From positions 124,001-188,000 of the forward strand of contig NZ_VOEJ01000001.1 of assembly GCF_007846085.1 (NCBI RefSeq): 64,000 bases of DNA. The letters are read 5' to 3'. The stretch comes from Mucilaginibacter pallidiroseus (GTDB taxonomy: Bacteria > Bacteroidota > Bacteroidia > Sphingobacteriales > Sphingobacteriaceae). Made by a program: the position numbers and the translations under genes. Below the pieces are notes generated by a model, which saw only the letters and a list, made by a program, of their open reading frames with translations, did not search any database and was not told where the DNA came from. Below, piece after piece: positions 1 through 9,200 of this stretch (its first letter is position 1; every line of letters starts with the position of its first letter).

Positions 1-1083
1 TATAATTACAGACGAGCGACTAAAGAGATTGCAAACGTTAAGTTTGATCTGAAAGATAACCGTATACTAGCTTCGTTAAACATAAACCTGTCAGACCTTT
101 ATTATAAGACAGGGTTATATGCCGAATCGCTAAATTCATTAAATAGGGCCATGACGCTTTTGAAGGACGACAAGGTTAACCTGGAGCGTTTACTCGCTAC
201 TATCTATTATAATAAGTCCGAAAACTTCTTCAGGAAGGGAGATTACGATTCGTTACAGTATTTTAACCGCCGCCTGCACGATCCCGAAAATAAAAACTAT
301 AAGCTATTTACATACCAGCAGCGCACCGGTTATTACCTTTCGTTACTAAGAAAGAATTATAGCAGGGCAATAGAGCAGATAACAACACTCAAATTGCAAA
401 AGGATTACGTGCCAAGTGAGCTGGAGGATCAAAACCTTGCTGATGCTTACTATGCCAGCGGGCAGCTCGATTCTGCTAAGGCTATAACTAACAGGTTGCT
501 TGCAACTAGCACTGATAATAATCATCCGGAAATTAAGTATCATTTGTTTGAAACACTAGCCTGGATAGCCGAGCGCCAGGGGGACACTAAAACTGCTGCA
601 ATAAATTATAAGTTATCACTTGAGCAGTCGCAGCAAAATGCCAGCCGCCTGATGCAGGTAGGTGATATATCATCGCAAATTAAGCTTGATGAAACCGAGA
701 ACAGCTATAATCAGAAAACAGAAGTTTACGAACGAGAGCGGCTTTGGTTATTATTTATTGTATTAGTATCTGCACTTAGCATAGTTGCCATTGCTTTGTT
801 TTATCGTAACGTTAAGCAAAAGCGCCATTACGAGAAACTATTATACACAGCCCAGCGCGAAGAGTTGGCCTTTATCAATTCGCATGAGGTGCGTAAGCAC
901 GTAACTAATATTTTGGGCGTGGTTGATGTGCTCAAGCACAGCGAAAACAAACTTGCCGATTACCAGTTGAGCGAGCGATACCTTGTGGAATCGGCAGAGC
1001 ATTTGGATAAAGTCATCATTAATATATCTGAAAAACTGCACCAGCAGGAAATGGATGCCGATAAAAAAGGCAACGATAAATAG
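1..1083 (+). CDS. TPR-containing membrane sensor protein with orphan DHp-like helix (5' partial)
   Basis: The frame is open from base 1, so the gene begins before the window. The first ATG seen (151) is probably internal. The visible part has repeated helical, TPR-like segments (SGQLDSAKAI, ERQGDTKTAAINYKLSLEQ), then one membrane helix (about nt 745-805), a basic stretch, and a helix resembling the H-box of a HisKA dimerisation domain (SHEVRKHVTNILG). In sensor kinases of this phylum TPR-TM-HisKA is normally followed by a HATPase domain. Here the frame stops about 60 residues after the H-box, so no kinase ATPase domain is present. The usual proline of the H-box is replaced by His. It may be a kinase-less receptor or phosphotransfer relic. 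The function is unknown. Confidence 0.75.
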   Translation, partial: YNYRRATKEIANVKFDLKDNRILASLNINLSDLYYKTGLYAESLNSLNRAMTLLKDDKVNLERLLATIYYNKSENFFRKGDYDSLQYFNRRLHDPENKNYKLFTYQQRTGYYLSLLRKNYSRAIEQITTLKLQKDYVPSELEDQNLADAYYASGQLDSAKAITNRLLATSTDNNHPEIKYHLFETLAWIAERQGDTKTAAINYKLSLEQSQQNASRLMQVGDISSQIKLDETENSYNQKTEVYERERLWLLFIVLVSALSIVAIALFYRNVKQKRHYEKLLYTAQREELAFINSHEVRKHVTNILGVVDVLKHSENKLADYQLSERYLVESAEHLDKVIINISEKLHQQEMDADKKGNDK

Positions 1084-1115
1084 TTTGCCCTTGTGAGGGC
1101 TATGCAACTAAGCCT

Positions 1116-1550
1116 TTAAAGGTTTATCAGGTTTGTTTCTCGTGCAATGATATCTGCTATGCTGGTTTCAGATAATATCTTTAGCGTAGCATCTCTAACC
1201 TCTACAAAAACATCGCGTATGCCGCAAGTGTGTTCCTGATGGCACTCATCACAGCGATGGTAAAAGTTAAGGCTCGCACAAGGTACCATAGCAATAGGGC
1301 CATCGGTAATACGCAAAATGTTTACCAGGTAAATATCTTTAGGATCTTTGTTTAAGCTATAACCACCGCCAGCTCCCTTTTTACTGTAAAGAAAGCCCGC
1401 GTTACGCAAGTCGAGCAGGATTTGCTCCAAAAACTTTTTAGGGATCTTCTCCAGTTCAGCAATTCTGGAGATCTGCATAGGTGGCTTGTCGATATTTTTG
1501 CCCATTACCACCAAGGCCTTTATAGCGTATTTAGTTTTTTTAGATAGCAT
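1116..1550 (-). CDS. Rrf2 family transcriptional regulator, probable Fe-S type
   Basis: This is a 144-aa winged-helix regulator of the Rrf2/IscR/CymR family. The N-terminus (LSKKTKYAIKALVVM) and the recognition helix region followed by KKGAGGGYSL are hallmark Rrf2 features. Four cysteines (about C91, C100, C103, C109) lie in the C-terminal half, in the region where IscR binds its [2Fe-2S] cluster, so redox, iron-sulfur or sulfur sensing is plausible. It starts at ATG 1550. A -7 element and a 12-bp palindrome sit just upstream and suggest autoregulation. CymR-type members control cysteine metabolism, but nothing here links this gene directly to the sulfur operon 55 kb away. Confidence 0.88.
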   Translation of the reverse strand: MLSKKTKYAIKALVVMGKNIDKPPMQISRIAELEKIPKKFLEQILLDLRNAGFLYSKKGAGGGYSLNKDPKDIYLVNILRITDGPIAMVPCASLNFYHRCDECHQEHTCGIRDVFVEVRDATLKILSETSIADIIARETNLINL

Positions 1551-1566
1551 TTACTATAATAATTTA

Positions 1567-1574
1567 CAAAGCTA
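1567..1574 (-). promoter_or_regulatory. Bacteroidota -7 promoter element for the Rrf2 gene
   Basis: TAGCTTTG on the minus strand matches TAnnTTTG and ends 17 nt before the ATG at 1550. No clear -33 TTG was seen. Confidence 0.5.
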
Positions 1575-1578
1575 CACA

Positions 1579-1590
1579 AACAAATTTGTT
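1579..1590. promoter_or_regulatory. Palindrome AACAAATTTGTT, candidate Rrf2 operator
   Basis: This perfect 12-bp palindrome lies directly upstream of the -7 element of the Rrf2 gene. That position would suit autoregulation. Its role is inferred from position only. Confidence 0.35.
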
Positions 1591-1615
1591 CGGCATAATC
1601 CTACATATTCAATCG

Positions 1616-1894
1616 TTAGGGCTTATCGGAGTGGCCAAGACTTTTGTTTGGCGCAACGGTATCCCTGATAAGTTTTTTTAACTCTTTTATCTCGGGGAAA
1701 CGGCCCTGCTGTTTACGGTCAAATAACACTGCATCATCTACGCGTATATTATATTTTCCTGATGTTTCGCTTGGCTGTAGTGTAACGCCATAAACATCAT
1801 CGGTAAAGGTGGTCAATAGTTCCTGCGCCATGTAGGCCGCGCGCAGCATCCATCCGCACTTGGGGCAATATTCAATGGTTATCAAAGGCTTCAT
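1616..1894 (-). CDS. SelT/SelW/SelH (Rdx) family thioredoxin-fold protein
   Basis: This 92-aa protein carries the CxxC motif CPKCGW (C10, C13) after a first beta strand (LITIEY), as in Rdx-family proteins (Cys forms of selenoprotein W). The GVTLQPSETSGKYNIRVDD segment fits the family's second half (Q-P-x-x-x-G-x-F/Y). These are small cytosolic proteins thought to act in thiol redox chemistry, with no defined substrate in bacteria. It starts at ATG 1894, 17 nt after the NUDIX regulator stops, so the two are probably cotranscribed. Confidence 0.8.
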   Translation of the reverse strand: MKPLITIEYCPKCGWMLRAAYMAQELLTTFTDDVYGVTLQPSETSGKYNIRVDDAVLFDRKQQGRFPEIKELKKLIRDTVAPNKSLGHSDKP

Positions 1895-1911
1895 CTCGTA
1901 TAAAGATATTA

Positions 1912-2640
1912 CTATTTAGCTTTAAAGCGATACAGGTAAGGAGCTTTGTTGGCGGCACCGGTGTATTTTTTTGCCAACCGTTCCAGTATGTTTAGGCCAA
2001 GCATCTTTCGCTGAAACGCGGATCGCAAAAGCTTCTTGCCTAAAATCGTTTCATACAATGCCTGTAACTGTCCCATCGTAAACTCTTCGGGGAGGAGATT
2101 AAAGCCAATTAATTTATCATCGAGCCTATCGCGCAGTGCATTCAGGGCTTTGCTTATAATTTCAGCATGGTCCTGTATCAACGCAGGCAATGCATTCAGA
2201 TCATACCAACCGCAGCTATCAAAAAGTTTATCTGGGGTGGGGGTTACCTTGGTAAAGTCGACCAGTGCAAAATAGCCGACGCTTATAAATCGATTCAAAA
2301 GCCAGTGATCAGCTTTAGCAGGCATGCCATTTGCCTCCATTACCTCACGAAAAGGTTGCGCATTATAGCGCGACATGTCACCGAAAACAAAAAACTGATC
2401 TAAAAATATATTGTTAAGGCCGGTACGTTCTTTAGCCACCCGTTCGGCGGCGTCATGTAAGTTTTCGTCAACTTTTATAAATCCGCCGGGCAAAGCAACG
2501 TAATCGGTTTTGCTGTATTTCACCAATAGCACTTTTAGTTGACTATCGTGAAAGCCGAATACAACTACATCTATAGCCAAATTGGGTATAAAGCCATTGC
2601 CGCGTGCGTCGCTCTCATTTGCAGTTTTAAATGCTTTCAA
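1912..2640 (-). CDS. NUDIX-type transcriptional regulator (NrtR/AraR-like)
   Basis: This 242-aa protein has an N-terminal NUDIX fold (about residues 18-150) and a C-terminal winged-helix-like domain (about 165-242, including EEFTMGQLQALYETIL and KLLRSAFQRKML). That is the architecture of NrtR/AraR regulators. The Nudix box (from G52) is degenerate: the expected RE-x-x-EE reads RVAKER, so hydrolysis is unlikely and ligand sensing more likely. The apparent start is TTG 2640, since no ATG is well placed. It diverges from a secreted carboxylesterase across a perfect 18+18 bp inverted repeat, the probable operator. The ligand is unknown. A sugar or nucleotide-sugar metabolite is typical of the family. 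Confidence 0.8.
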   Translation of the reverse strand: MKAFKTANESDARGNGFIPNLAIDVVVFGFHDSQLKVLLVKYSKTDYVALPGGFIKVDENLHDAAERVAKERTGLNNIFLDQFFVFGDMSRYNAQPFREVMEANGMPAKADHWLLNRFISVGYFALVDFTKVTPTPDKLFDSCGWYDLNALPALIQDHAEIISKALNALRDRLDDKLIGFNLLPEEFTMGQLQALYETILGKKLLRSAFQRKMLGLNILERLAKKYTGAANKAPYLYRFKAK

Positions 2641-2657
2641 TGTGATAATCAGTAATG

Positions 2658-2696
2658 TATTTTATTATTGTAACATATTGTTACAATAATAAAATA
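2658..2696. promoter_or_regulatory. Large perfect palindrome, probable operator of the NUDIX regulator
   Basis: Arms TATTTTATTATTGTAACA (2658-2675) and TGTTACAATAATAAAATA (2679-2696) are perfect inverted repeats around the 3-nt centre TAT. The half-site TTGTAACA recurs at 2705-2712. The site lies midway between the divergent NUDIX regulator and carboxylesterase genes, so it could repress both. Confidence 0.65.
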
Positions 2697-2730
2697 TTTC
2701 TACCTTGTAACACCAACTAATTATCATTTT

Positions 2731-4362
2731 ATGAAACGATTTTGTATTTTATTTATCGCATGCCTTACAGCTGGCGGTGCCTTAGCGCAAAAGCGTGTGG
2801 TTATTGCCAATGGTACGCTTGAGGGTGTCACCGAAAAATCGGGCGTGCATAGTTTTAAGGGAATTCCGTTTTCCCAACCGCCTATAGGCGAATTGCGTTG
2901 GAAAGAGCCGCAGCCCATAAACAGCTGGACAGGCGTGCGTAAATGCGATGCTTTTGGATATAACGCCATGCAGAAGAAAGTTTTTGGCGACATGGGTTTT
3001 CGGTCGCCGGGCATGAGTGAAGATTGCCTTTACTTAAATGTATGGGTGCCTGCAAAAGCAACTAAAGAAAAGATGCCGGTATTGGTATATTTTTATGGTG
3101 GAGGATTTGTTGCAGGCGATGGCTCTGAAGCACGTTACGATGGTGAGAGCATGGCCAAACGCGGTATTATAGCGCTTACCGTAAATTACCGGTTAGGCGT
3201 ATTCGGTTTTATGGCCCATCCCGAATTAACTAAAGAGTCGGCCCATAAATCATCAGGTAACTATGGCTTGCTCGATCAGCATGCGGCGCTTGAGTGGGTA
3301 CAAAAAAATATAGAAGCTTTTGGCGGCGATCCAAAGCGTGTTACTATTGCGGGCGAATCTGCTGGCTCAATTGCGGTGTCGGCACAAATGGTATCGCCAC
3401 TATCTAAAAACATGATAGCCGGTGCTATTGGCGAGAGCGGTGCAATGATCAAACCAACCCTGGCAGCTATTCCGTTGGCTGATGGCGAAGCAAATGGTGT
3501 AACATTCGGTGAAAAAATTGGAGCTACAACTTTGGCCGCGTTACGTGCACTACCTGCAGATAAATTATTGGAAGAAGCATCAAAACAAGGTAATCCGCCA
3601 CTATCGTCAGCCACTATTGATGGTTACTTTTTAGAGAAGCCGCCGGTAGAATCTTTTGCCGCAGGCGAGCAGGCTAAAGTGCCTTTATTGGTTGGCTGGA
3701 ACTCGGCCGAAATTCCGTACCAGGCGGTAATGTTTGGTAATGCGCCAACTCCGGAAAACTATAAAAAACAATTGCAAATGTTTTACAAGGATAAAGCTGA
3801 TGAAGTTTTAAAGCTGTACCCGGGAGCAACGGAAGCGGAAGTCATTAAATCGGCCACGGAATTGGCCAGCGACAGGTTTATTGTATACAGCACATGGAAA
3901 TGGGCTGATGTGCATGCGCAAACAGCAGGCAAGTCAGTTTACCGGTATTTGTTTTCAAAGGTGAAGCCGCCAATGACAGAAAAAGCCGGGAACCTTACAC
4001 CCGGCCTTGCTGGTGGTTTTACCAAAAGCAAAGATGCAAAGCCTGAGCCGCCTAAAGGCCCTACACCTTACGCAGGTGCGCCGCATGCTTTTGAAATTGA
4101 ATATGCCATGGGTAACCTTGCAACCAACCAGGTTTACGCTTGGACACCTGCCGATTACAAAGTGTCAGAAGCGATGGAAGGATACTTTGCTAATTTTATC
4201 AAAACAGGCGACCCTAATGGTGCGAGTTTACCCAAATGGAGCCGGGTAGTTAAAAATCAGCCTGCATCATTCATAAACCTTGATGTTAACACGAAGCTTG
4301 AGAAAGAAACAGAGCAGGGCAGAGGGAGGTATTTGTTTTTGGACAAAGAGTATTTAAAATAG
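2731..4362 (+). CDS. Secreted type B carboxylesterase
   Basis: This 543-aa alpha/beta hydrolase starts with a signal peptide (MKRFCILFIACLTAGGALA). The oxyanion-hole motif FYGGGFVAGDG is near residue 121. The nucleophile elbow GESAGS holds catalytic Ser210. The EDCLYLNVW motif (about 97-105) is typical of the carboxylesterase/cholinesterase family. It hydrolyses carboxylic esters outside the cytoplasm; the substrate is unknown. The divergent NUDIX regulator and shared palindrome suggest induction by a sugar-like metabolite. A strong terminator follows the stop codon. Confidence 0.9.
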   Translation: MKRFCILFIACLTAGGALAQKRVVIANGTLEGVTEKSGVHSFKGIPFSQPPIGELRWKEPQPINSWTGVRKCDAFGYNAMQKKVFGDMGFRSPGMSEDCLYLNVWVPAKATKEKMPVLVYFYGGGFVAGDGSEARYDGESMAKRGIIALTVNYRLGVFGFMAHPELTKESAHKSSGNYGLLDQHAALEWVQKNIEAFGGDPKRVTIAGESAGSIAVSAQMVSPLSKNMIAGAIGESGAMIKPTLAAIPLADGEANGVTFGEKIGATTLAALRALPADKLLEEASKQGNPPLSSATIDGYFLEKPPVESFAAGEQAKVPLLVGWNSAEIPYQAVMFGNAPTPENYKKQLQMFYKDKADEVLKLYPGATEAEVIKSATELASDRFIVYSTWKWADVHAQTAGKSVYRYLFSKVKPPMTEKAGNLTPGLAGGFTKSKDAKPEPPKGPTPYAGAPHAFEIEYAMGNLATNQVYAWTPADYKVSEAMEGYFANFIKTGDPNGASLPKWSRVVKNQPASFINLDVNTKLEKETEQGRGRYLFLDKEYLK

Positions 4363-4381
4363 GCCTTAAGCAAAACTTTAT

Positions 4382-4413
4382 AAACGCCAATGCCTTCTAC
4401 GGCATTGGCGTTT
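4382..4413 (+). terminator. Intrinsic terminator after the carboxylesterase gene
   Basis: A 13-bp perfect stem (AAACGCCAATGCC / GGCATTGGCGTTT) encloses a 6-nt loop. Only a weak T run follows. Confidence 0.7.
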
Positions 4414-4476
4414 ATTGTAAATAATTTCCTGAAGATACTTTTGCGGTTGTTCAGTTGCAGTAGGATTTCGGAGTAC

Positions 4477-4508
4477 AAAAAAAGCCCATGCACAACGTGC
4501 ATGAGCTT
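4477..4508 (-). terminator. Intrinsic terminator of lpdA
   Basis: Read on the minus strand, GCTCATGCAC pairs with GTGCATGGGC (one mismatch) around a GTT loop and is followed by seven T. It lies 19 nt past the lpdA stop. Confidence 0.75.
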
Positions 4509-4526
4509 CTATATGAAAACTAACGT

Positions 4527-5915
4527 TTATAAATGTATCACTTCGCCGTAAGCATCTGCTGCGGCTTCCATAACGGCCTCGCTCATGGTTGGGTGCGGGT
4601 GCACTGATTTAATGATCTCGTGTCCTGTTGTTTCCAGTTTGCGTGCTGTAACAACTTCTGCAATCATTTCGGTAACGTTGTAGCCTAACATGTGCGCGCC
4701 AAGGAACTCGCCGTATTTGGCATCAAAAATTACTTTCACAAAGCCGTCTTTTGCGCCCGCAGCACTTGCTTTACCCGATGCAGAGAAAGGAAATTTACCT
4801 ACTTTAATTTCGTAGCCTGCTTCTTTTGCAGCTTTCTCTGTATAACCTACAGATGCAACTTCTGGCGAGCAGTATGTACAACCCGGGATATTATTATAAT
4901 CTAAAGGCTCGGGGCTATGACCTGCAATTTTTTCAACGCAGATAATACCTTCTGCCGATGCTACGTGAGCAAGCGCCTGGCCTTTTACAATATCGCCGAT
5001 AGCATAAACGCCGTCAACGTTGGTTTTGTAAAAGTCATCAACTAATACTTTGCCCTTGTCGGTTTTAACACCGTTCTCTTCAAGGCCAATACCTTCAATA
5101 TTTGTTGAGATGCCAATTGCAGATAAAACAACATCGGCCTCAAGTACCTGGTTGCCGCTTGCAGTTTTAACGTTAACACGGCATCCTTCGCCGCTGGTAT
5201 CAACCGACTCGACAGTTGAGCCGGTCATGATATTGATGCCTTGTTTTTTTAAGCTGCGTAACAGGCCTTTTGATACTTCCTCATCCTCTAAAGGAACAAT
5301 GTTGTCAAGGTATTCTACAACGGTAACCTTTGTACCTATAGCGTTATAAAAATAAGCAAACTCGATACCTATTGCGCCAGAGCCTACCACTACCATTGAT
5401 TTTGGCTGCTGTGGCAAAATCATGGCCTGGCGGTAGCCAATCACTTTTTTACCGTCTTGTTTCAGGTTAGGCAATTCTCTTGAGCGGCCGCCTGTAGCCA
5501 ATATAATATTCTTTGCAGTAAAATCTTTGGTTGTACCATCGTTGCTTTTAACGGAAACGGTGCCTTTGCTTTTTAATACACCGTAGCCGATAATAACATC
5601 GATCTTGTTTTTCTTCATTAAAAACTGTACACCTTTGCTCATGCCATCGGCGACGCCGCGGCTGCGTTTAATTACAGCTTCAAAGTTTACTTCGCCACCA
5701 TTAGTGTTTATGCCATAGTCGGCAGCGTGATTTAAATACTCAAATACCTGCGCACTTTTTAATAGTGCTTTGGTTGGGATACAGCCCCAGTTAAGACAGA
5801 TACCGCCAAGCGACTCTTTCTCTACTATTGCGGTTTTTAAACCAAGTTGTGATGCGCGAATTGCGGCAACATAGCCACCAGGGCCCGATCCTATAACAAT
5901 TAAATCGTAATCCAT
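4527..5915 (-). CDS. lpdA: Dihydrolipoyl dehydrogenase (E3)
   Basis: This 462-aa FAD/NAD-dependent pyridine nucleotide-disulfide oxidoreductase is the E3 subunit of 2-oxo acid dehydrogenase complexes. It reoxidises dihydrolipoamide with NAD+ in the cytosol. The FAD-binding GSGPGGYVAAIRA motif is at the N-terminus. The redox disulfide is in GGICLNWGC (C40, C45). The NAD-binding GSGAIGIEFA motif is mid-protein, and the C-terminal HPHPTMSE holds the His-Glu pair of the partner active site. It is monocistronic, with its own -7 element and terminator. No E1/E2 genes are nearby. Confidence 0.96.
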   Translation of the reverse strand: MDYDLIVIGSGPGGYVAAIRASQLGLKTAIVEKESLGGICLNWGCIPTKALLKSAQVFEYLNHAADYGINTNGGEVNFEAVIKRSRGVADGMSKGVQFLMKKNKIDVIIGYGVLKSKGTVSVKSNDGTTKDFTAKNIILATGGRSRELPNLKQDGKKVIGYRQAMILPQQPKSMVVVGSGAIGIEFAYFYNAIGTKVTVVEYLDNIVPLEDEEVSKGLLRSLKKQGINIMTGSTVESVDTSGEGCRVNVKTASGNQVLEADVVLSAIGISTNIEGIGLEENGVKTDKGKVLVDDFYKTNVDGVYAIGDIVKGQALAHVASAEGIICVEKIAGHSPEPLDYNNIPGCTYCSPEVASVGYTEKAAKEAGYEIKVGKFPFSASGKASAAGAKDGFVKVIFDAKYGEFLGAHMLGYNVTEMIAEVVTARKLETTGHEIIKSVHPHPTMSEAVMEAAADAYGEVIHL

Positions 5916-5966
5916 ATATAGTTTAATGTATGTCTGTTTGTGTTTTGTACTTGCCTAATAAATGCC

Positions 5967-5974
5967 CAAAGCTA
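5967..5974 (-). promoter_or_regulatory. -7 promoter element for lpdA
   Basis: TAGCTTTG on the minus strand matches TAnnTTTG, about 50 nt before the lpdA ATG. No -33 element is obvious. Confidence 0.45.
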
Positions 5975-6190
5975 AATAAAAAGCCGACAAATGGAAAAAG
6001 CCCATAGTGCGGATTTTTAATAACTCGCAAAGTGCTGCGTAGGGTAGGCCGTGCAAGTGCATCAAATTTAATGCGAAATTGTCAGGTAATAATCACAACA
6101 GTTTCATTATTACCTGTTTTAAATGTAAAGTGTTGAAAAATATATAAATATTGTTAACAGTAACTTAACATAGGCGATTGATGTAATATT

Positions 6191-6198
6191 TATCTTTG
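6191..6198 (+). promoter_or_regulatory. -7 promoter element for the Oar-like TonB-dependent receptor
   Basis: TATCTTTG matches TAnnTTTG and gives a leader of about 35 nt before ATG 6239. Confidence 0.5.
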
Positions 6199-6238
6199 CG
6201 TAAAATTAAATCACTTAACGGTTAACAAAAAACAAAGT

Positions 6239-9200
6239 ATGAGAAAACATTTACTTCTCTCAATCATGTTCCTTTTTATTACCGCTGTTACTTTTGCACA
6301 GGTAACCAGCAGTAGTATGTCTGGAACAATTAAGGACGCTAAAGGCGAAACCTTAATTGGTGCTACAGTGAGGGCTACGCACGGCCCAAGCGGTACAAAC
6401 TATGCAATCGCAACCAACAACGATGGCAGGTTTTCTATCGCAAACATGCGTGTAGGTGGCCCTTACACAGTAACTGTATCTTACATCGGTTACCAGCCAC
6501 AAACTTTCTCAAACGTAACATTGTCTTTAGGCCAAACCTACCAGCTTAATGTTACTTTACAAAACAGCGGACAATTGGCGGAAGTTGTTGTTACCGGTAA
6601 CACAAGCCGCCTGATGAACTCAAGCCGCGATGGTGCATCAACTAATATTAACACCCGCGAAATTGCAACATTACCTACTGTTGGCCGTAATATTAATGAG
6701 CTAACAAGGATGACTCCACAAGCGTCATCAAATAGCACCGGTGCTATTGCAGGTGGTAACTACCGTCAAAACAACATTACTATTGATGGTTCTAACTTCA
6801 ACAACCAGTTTGGTATAGGTAGCAATTTGCCAGCTAATGGCGCGCCAATATCGCTGGATGCGTTAGAAGAGATCTCTGTTAACATTGCTCCGTTTGATGT
6901 TAAACAATCAGGTTTTATTGGTACTGCAGTAAACGCGGTAACCCGCGCCGGTACAAATGATGTATCTGGATCGGTTTATACCTACTGGAGAAACCAAAAT
7001 CAGCAAGGTAACAAGGTTGGTGATAACACTCCTTTTACTAAGCAACGTTTCCAGCAAAACCAAACAGGTTTTAGAGTTGGTGGCCCGATTATTAAAAATA
7101 AATTGTTCTTGTTCCTGAATGGTGAGTTTAGCAAAACTACATCTCCGGGTCAGCAATTTACTGCTTCAACGCCTGAAAATCCTTTTACAGTTGGTAACAC
7201 AACAAACGTAAAAAGGCCAAGTGCGTCTGACCTTAACATGATAAGCGATTACCTGAGAACTACTTACGGTTATGAAACTGGCCCATATCAAGGTTATGAT
7301 TTTATTAGCAAAAACAACAAGTTGCTTGCTCGTTTAGACTGGAACATTAACGATAACAACCGTTTAAACATTCGTTACAACCAGGTAGAAAGCAACTCGC
7401 CAAGTTTTGTAAGTACATCAAGAAGCCCATTAGCTGCTTTTTCGCAAACGCGTACGAGCCAATACGGCATGCAGTTCGCTAATTCGAACTACTATCAAGA
7501 CCAAAACCTTTATTCGATAGCTGCTGAGTTGAATTCAAACTTTTTCTTGTTTGGTAAAAAAGTATCAAATACATTAAGAGGTTCATATGATCATCAGAAT
7601 GATCCACGTAGCTCTGATAGCGAAGTGTTCCCATTTGTTGATATCTTGCAGTCAGACGGTTCTGGTACTACATTGCCATACACTTCATTTGGTTATGAGC
7701 CATTTACTTATGGTAACTTACGTGATGTTAAAACCACTTCAATTTATGATTACGTAACCTGGAACTCAGGTATACACAATTTTACAGTGGGTGGCCAGGC
7801 CGAGTTTAGCAAAGTGACAAATGGCTTCCAGCGTTTTGGTACAGGTTATTACACCTTTGCTTCATGGAACGATTTTGTTACTGGTCAAAAACCGGTTGAT
7901 TATGCTATAACCTATCCTCTTAGCCCGGGCTACACGCAACAGTTCCCTATGTTTAAATTTGCCCAGTACTCGTTGTACGGTCAGGATGATATTGATTTCG
8001 GTAATTTCCGCTTATCACCAGGTATCAGGTTCGACTTGCCAACTTACCCGGGTGTAAGCGAAATTCGTACCCATCCTTTAGTTGAGGCTTTAACCTTTGA
8101 TGGTGGAAGAAGAATCAATACGGGCAAACTTCCAGGATCAAGAATAATGGTATCTCCACGTCTTGGTTTTAACTGGGATGTTAAAGGCGATCATTCATTA
8201 CAAATTCGCGGTGGTTCCGGTATATTTACAGGTACTATTCCATTCGTATGGATCGTTTCTCAGGCGGGTGACTCTGGTTTATTACAGTTCACTCAAACTT
8301 ATATTGGCCAAAATAATACTCCTGGTCCGTTCAATCCGGATCCAAAAGCTTATTTGCCGGCTACTCCTCCGGCTGCAGGTACTTCTATCCCAAGCGCTAT
8401 CAGCGTAATGGACGAGAACCTTAAATTCCCTCAAACCTGGAAATCAAACTTAGCTGTAGATGCAAGATTGCCTTGGGGAATTATAGGTACGTTGGAAGGT
8501 TTGTATAACAAAGACATAAATACCGTTAGGGGTATCAATGCTAACTTGGTTAATCCACAAACTCTAAATTCAACCAGCCCTGATCACAGATATTTTTATC
8601 CTGCCGCAAACGCAGCTAAATTTATTAATCCTTTAACCAGTGCAGGTACCGTTAACGGTACAGGAACTAACGCCTTTAACGCTATTGTATTAACAAATGG
8701 TGGTAAAGGTTACTACTGGAACTTAACTGCTAAATTGCAAAAAACATTTGCAAGCGGTTTTTCAGGTATGATTGCTTATAGCAAAAGCCAGGCTAAAAAC
8801 CAGTTTGATGGTAGCGGCGACCAATTGTTAAATACATGGTCATTAACTTACCAAAACAATGGTAATTCAAACAACCCTGAGCTGAGTTATGCAAACTACG
8901 TTGTGCCAGATCGTTTAATTGCAAGCGTATCATACCGTAAAGAATACCTTAAGCACTTGGCTACAACTGTATCTGTTTTCTATGAAGGATCAACTCAAGG
9001 CAGGTTCTCATATGGTTATACAGCCGACTTTAACCGCGATGGCCAAACCAACGATTTGATCTACATCCCTAAAAACCCATCTGAAATCACTTTTGTACCA
9101 CTTACAGTTGGTACAGGTGCAACAGCTGTTACATATACTCCGCAGCAGCAAAGTGATGCGTTCTTTGCTTACATTGCACAAGATAAATACCTGAGCAAAA

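Larger units (their letters stand above)
5916..6238. other. Divergent intergenic region between lpdA and the Oar-like receptor gene
   Basis: This holds the lpdA -7 element (TAGCTTTG, minus strand, 5967-5974) and the receptor's -7 element (TATCTTTG, plus strand, 6191-6198). I see no ORF, tRNA or strong repeat in the AT-rich remainder. Confidence 0.6.
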
